DNA of 64,000 nucleotides from Epiperipatus broadwayi. Lineage: Eukaryota > Onychophora > Udeonychophora > Euonychophora > Peripatidae. Numbering within the stretch: position 1 is the stretch's first letter; each line of letters begins with the position of its first letter. The position numbers and the translations under genes are program-made. The notes beneath the pieces were generated by a model. That model did no database searches. It had not been told where the DNA came from and saw only the letters and a program-made list of their open reading frames with translations. This document shows positions 59,055 to 64,000 of the stretch, in pieces. Location of the stretch: the NCBI GenBank assembly GCA_028023455.1, contig JAQFVV010012489.1, positions 4,798,133 through 4,862,132 of the forward strand, read 5' to 3'.

Positions 59055-61690
59055 GTAACAAATTTAAAGGATGGTCACATATCCAGTGTAACAAAATTAA
59101 AGATGGTTCAAATAACTATTACCATATCTGAGTTGTCTACAATATATATAAGATCATAATATTTAAAATAACGTTGGATTTCTCAAGATATCCCACTATC
59201 AATAATTATAAGCAAATTATTAATAACAAGTATTATAACTCAGGTATATGAAATCACGTGAGGTGAGTACACTAGTAATTCAATAAAATATAACTCAGGT
59301 ATACAGACAGTAGATCTTATCCACTTTCATTTCTTGGTTTGATGTTAAGTGCATGTTTAAACAAATACTAAGTGAATATGGTCTAGCAGGGCGCCACTAG
59401 ATTATCTGAATCTAGACACGGTTATATCTAATAACCTTTCACATGTACCGGGTTTGAATCCCCTTTTTTGGTACTTTATTTCTAATAAAAATGGGAGATT
59501 TTGCTTTTTGAGCCATATCACTATACGCACTAATATTTAGGTAAAAGTAAAACATCTTTAAACCAAAGTGGAGTATATTAGACATAAATCATTTCTTAGA
59601 TCTTAGCATAACAAATGTGTTTCAACATTTTTATAAGTTTACTAGCTCAGATTATATATAACTAATTTAGGATGGCAATTCACTCATCCTTGCATGAAAT
59701 AGATGACGGGATGTGGTTATAATAATACTAAGAAATCACTAAATATTATAAAATCAATATTTATTTATGGCCTTTAAACAGTTAAACAGCTCATTAATTA
59801 AAACGTTGATGATGACGATGATGATAATGATAATAATAACGATAATGACAATGGTTTCAACTACAGCTCTAGGACTAAGCCTAAACATAAAACTAATTTT
59901 TATAAAGAAATTCATAATTATTGTTAATCTTAGCATATTTAATCATATCTTAAACAACTAATATTTAACCATTGATGATGAATGATCACACTTACTAAAG
60001 ACTACTCTTAATGAAATATATATGCCTCGTTTAATAAAACAAACTAATATTTATTACTGCATTTCTAACATATACATAAAATTTCTAGAGAAACATGAAA
60101 ATTGATATGAATAATAATAACAATAATAATTGATTATATAACAATCCTCAGATTAATTTCAAGTTCTTCCCCCTTTCCCTTCAAATGTATATTGTATTAA
60201 GTTGGATGTCACTTTGACCATGATTTTCACTCCATGAGAAAAGTATTTCAAGAAAAAAAATATTTATCTGCTCATTAGCACACATACTTTATAAATCTAA
60301 TATGTAAGTAGAATGTTAAAAAAAATGTTAATAGAATTGAAAGAGCAAGTTTTAGAAACAAGTTTTAAATTATTTTCTCCCCCTCTCTTCTACCTCTGAA
60401 ATGCTATACTTAACTTGAAACAAAATAATCTAATATTCTAATACTACTTGTTACTTCACATTCACTCGCAATTATACACATATAAAAATATTATTATGTA
60501 TGTGCATGTTTTATCCCATAATAACAAAATATTATTTAAAACCAAAATAATAATAATATATTAGTTAAAACTAAAATCATAATACCATAAAAAAAATTGT
60601 TTTACACATTAATATTTCATAACTGGAAAATTAATAAACAAATAATTTTGATACATTCAAGATAATTTATGAAGCTCAAAGTTATTATTAGTAAGACATT
60701 CTTGTTTTTAATCGATCTGAATAGTCTTTAAAAGTTCTTTAAATAAAATATACCACTTTATTGCTAAAATGTTTATTAAGACTCTGATATCATAAAGAAA
60801 ATAGATATAAAAAGTCATATTACCGATCTTTTGTTTGTGGCGAATTTCCAAGGGTTCAAACTTGTCTTGTATAATGTCTATATTTCTGCAGCTACCATTT
60901 CCGTTTTACGTGGGAACAATCTCTTTCTTGAGGTGTATAACTATTTGATGATGATGACTCTATTGAGGTTATTTGCTTTAGTGGACAATTTGGAAATCAT
61001 TATATTAATTTTTCTTCTCTTCCTGTCAAGCATGATTCTTTTAGTGGATGAAATACAGCAGTTGTTTTCACATTTATAAATTTTCTTGAGTTTAAAATCA
61101 GTTGTTGGAACAATTAATTGGACTTGATGATTAATATTTATCGGTAGATTAATTCATCTTTCATCGAATGCAGGTGAATGCTTTCTTCCTTCTATTAAAA
61201 ACATCTTATTTCTCTGGTCAGTTGAAAGGTGTAGAATATTATTTTAGACAAAACATCTTTTCTTTCCTATATGATGTGCAGCTTCCCCAGATGGTCCGGA
61301 AAAGATGGGACATACATATAATTTTTCTAGCCAGCCATTTCTTATATTTTCAACATTCAATTTAATAGTCTAATAATCTGAATCATAATCACAATAATAA
61401 TTCTTCAACTGATTTTTCCAGACACTTTTTATATCCAATTTTTAGCTAACTTAACCAATCAGAGATAGCGTCACTTGCTATTTTTGGACAAATTCGTTTT
61501 AATTAGATCTCCAATTTATTTTCAACTAAATTATTTTTCAACTGAAAAGTTTAATCCTTTTTCCAGACACTTTTGTTTTACAAAAAAAAAATAGACTTAA
61601 ATCCTTTTTTCTTTTTTTTACACCTAGGTAACATTTCAAATTTTTGAGCTTCCTTCTTTAGATCTTAAGATAAGACAATTTCAAAATTAG
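59055..61690 (+). other. possible further LTR-like block, non-coding
   Basis: It starts TGTAACAAATTTAAAGGATG directly after a TA tract, like families C and D, and has patches of higher complexity. These include a run with ACCGGGTTTGAATCCCC at 59447-59463 (B-box-like), GGCGCCAC at 59391, and 60830-61330. A second TGTAACAAAATTAAAGATGG at 59092 makes a short tandem of the opening. No partner copy was found in this window, so the status as one element is a guess. Confidence 0.3.
59806..59855. repeat. imperfect (GAT/AAT)n microsatellite
   Basis: GATGATGACGATGATGATAA with AAT variants. It gives open frames on both strands that are artefacts. Confidence 0.9.
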
Positions 61691-62407
61691 AGTTCCCACC
61701 CAGATTAAGCTCCCAAAGTGACAAACAATCATTTACAAAAACAAAATTGCTACAAAAATAGATATCTGATTCAACAGATTTCCTCTTTTAACATAAAATT
61801 GTACAAAAAAAATAATTTGACAGATTTAATCCTTCCTTTTCTTTCAATATTTAATAAATGTAAATTTCTGTATGTAATGTACACACATACTTCATTATTT
61901 CAAATCATTCATAAACTAACATTAAATAATATAATTGCTAGCTTAGTAATTATAACCCTATTATTTAATTAAATCTGTAACTTTTAAATCCCAATTACAA
62001 TTATAGAAAAGCAAAATAGAAGCATAGAATAAGATATTAGAATTGATCAAGCATAGGTTAGTTTTAAAGAAAGTTAAAATGTTGAATATTTGAAATATAA
62101 AACAATTAAATAGCTTACACATACACTGCCTATACGTATGCATTATAACTTTGGTTTTTAAAGAAAAATTAAAATTTTAAATATTAAATGTGTGTACTGC
62201 TCTTTTTGAGATTTATTAACACACAAACAAGTAAAGCATATAATTGTTGACCCACTCTCTTTCTGTCTAAAGCTTTTTAAAATTTTGATCTGGTAGGGTT
62301 TGAACTTGGATGCCCTACAGCTTCTTTTATGGTTATATAAAAATGTGATGATGATTTTGGTTTACCTTTTCTACATGCACATTACTATAAATTTAGCTAG
62401 TGACTAA

Positions 62408-62530
62408 ATTGTAATGGCACAATATATATATATATATTCTACCAGAATATATAAATATATATATATTTATAGTGAAAATTGTAATGGCACAATATATATA
62501 TATATATTCTACCAGAATATATAAATAATT
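62408..62530. repeat. tandem duplication of a 55-bp AT palindrome-containing unit
   Basis: AAATTGTAATGGCACAATAT, a TA tract and TCTACCAGAATATATAAA occur twice at 62408-62465 and 62477-62527. The first unit is followed by a short palindrome. Another tRNA-like B box (GGGTTTGAACTTGG, 62297-62310) lies upstream, but no A box was found. Confidence 0.8.
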
Positions 62531-62861
62531 AATTTAAAATAAAATTATTTAATCAATTCACTCGTTCCTTTATTTGATTTTCACATTTTTACAAAAAAAA
62601 AAAATATCTATCTAAAAGTCAATCACTTAATCAATGGACTACTGAATGACCATTCTTCAGACTCTGTTTACAGCATTAATATATTTATTGGTTTTATGAT
62701 CTTGCCATTGTATTTTTAAATATTACTGAGCATTCTCAAATGAAACTATCTACTATTTAATGTGATATTGTGTTCATAAAATTTCCATGTGTTTTTCTTA
62801 TACAATAAAATCATCATACTATATACAATTAACTTAATAGGAAAAGTTGTGTGGCTTTATA

Positions 62862-62901
<40 letters not shown>
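62862..62901. repeat. (AT)n tract
   Basis: About 40 bp of alternating AT with one interruption. Confidence 0.9.
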
Positions 62902-62906
<5 letters not shown>

Positions 62907-63461
62907 ACAGTATACATATGCCATTAAATTATTTTAAAATTTAAAATAATGGAGAAAATAATCTTAAATAAAATCATTTATTAAAAACTAAAATCCAAAA
63001 TTAAAAAGAGTTATGATTAACATATTTATATCACACAGATGGAAAACTTTAAAAGTATTTTTTAAATAAAAAAAAAAAGCATTTGAACATACTTTTTTTA
63101 TAAAAAATAAAGATCTAAAGATAAAATATTTTTGTTAATAAGTAATTTAATTAAAAATAGAAATAAATGTTAATTTCTCTTTTAAGATTCCTATGGATGG
63201 AAGTGATTGTTTTATTAATTAAATGAAAAGCAAACTAGCCCTTGGGGGTCTTATATAATTAAAAAGTCAGATAGGAGAAATAGATAAAAATTAAAGATTG
63301 TTTCCCACTCTGAAGCAAAATGTCCAATAAAAGCAGCAACCAATGCTTGGACCTTAATGAAAATAATTGAAATGGAAAACGATGTTCTGTGAATCTGGAA
63401 GATTAGGATAAAAAGAAAAAAAATCCCAATCAAAGTTAGTTCCAGCTTGATTTTTGAGGAG

Positions 63462-63567
63462 GAGGGTGAAAAGATTTACTTTTCACCCTCTTACTTATTT
63501 CAAATGAAGTGACTGTTGAATTATGAATGACACTATTGTAGACCCAAATAATATGGGTCCTACAATA
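63462..63567. repeat. two adjacent hairpins
   Basis: GAGGGTGAAAAG (63462-63473) and CTTTTCACCCTC (63479-63490) form a perfect 12-bp stem with a 5-nt loop. Then TATTGTAGACCCA at 63534 and TGGGTCCTACAATA to 63567 form a 13-bp stem with one bulge and a 7-nt loop. No T-run follows that would make them bacterial-type terminators. They sit in a slightly GC-richer patch, likely part of an unclassified repeat. Confidence 0.7.
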
Positions 63568-64000
63568 AAATAGTTTCAGGATAAAACCAGTTAAGACAGC
63601 CTCCAGATGGATAACTACAGTATGAACAACAGACCAATCTTCCATGAAAGTATGACTGATAAAGACTTCACAGGAATTAGCTCAAGGAACCGGGAGATCC
63701 TCTACTATAAAGTATGAAGTATAAATTTTTAAAGGTAATTAAGAACTTTCATCAATATTTAACAAGCTTTTAATAACTTGTAAACATAACTTTTAAAACG
63801 AAATTTTATCTGACTTATTAAGATTTCAAAATCAGTTATTAATGTTTAATTTTATATATTTGAGTTTGCTAACTTAATTAAATCACTTTCATTTTCTTTA
63901 TTAATATTTATTGACTAAATTATTTAAATGTATTAAATTTAAGTTGGGTGTAGATGGCTGCATAGATTCATTAACATTTGGTTTTTTTTTTTGATTTTCA

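Larger units (their letters stand above)
62530..64000. other. AT-rich DNA with the 63.5-kb hairpin patch
   Basis: Nothing else recognised up to the window edge; short frames here look like shadows. Confidence 0.5.

Noticed and set aside
59754-59961. Overlapping open frames on both strands rich in Met/Ile/Thr
   Set aside because: They come from a GAT/AAT microsatellite; low complexity explains both.

Overview
This window is non-coding, repeat-filled nuclear DNA from a very AT-rich animal genome (about three quarters A+T by eye). No intact host gene, rRNA or functional tRNA could be supported. The remnants present are Ty3/gypsy gag and pol, a Penelope-like element with a GIY-YIG domain, several non-LTR retrotransposon ends, a hAT-type MITE, tRNA-derived SINEs and long ATCT/AT microsatellites. 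Together they suggest an invertebrate metazoan. I cannot name the species or phylum from this sequence alone.

Layout. 0.65 kb to about 2 kb holds one copy of an LTR-like family (here called D), with a second copy at 33.9-35.5 kb. 3.55-3.96 kb is the 3' end of a Penelope-like element. 4.5-5.5 kb has a 345-bp compound ATCT tract and a pure AT tract. 8.2-9.9 kb contains two tandem repeats. 11.3-13.5 kb holds the first copies of a dispersed repeat (family A) and a 0.4-kb duplication.

18.3-26.1 kb is one degraded Ty3/gypsy element on the minus strand. Its order is coiled-coil gag N-terminus, capsid-like gag, then a 2.65-kb foreign block (family C), then possible nucleocapsid, protease, RT, RNase H and integrase. 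A second family C copy lies at 48.1-50.8 kb on the plus strand.

27-34 kb is dominated by family A, which repeatedly occurs as head-to-head palindromes; the largest has arms of nearly 0.5 kb. 37.2-39.2 kb carries two LINE fragments on the minus strand next to a tRNA-sized SINE. 42.9-43.3 kb is a MITE with an exact 8-bp target duplication. 51.3-51.8 kb has two inverted-repeat elements. 53.6-56.2 kb is a Penelope-like element present as a 5' half on plus facing a 3' half on minus. 56.0-59.0 kb holds two LINE remnants.

Nothing here forms an operon or pathway. The window records successive insertions: gypsy first, family C within it, and MITEs, SINEs and palindromic repeats elsewhere. I did not find a clearly new biological system. 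The most unusual items are the family A palindromes, the mirrored Penelope halves with a mutated catalytic motif, and the short tRNA-like SINE with a near-perfect target duplication.
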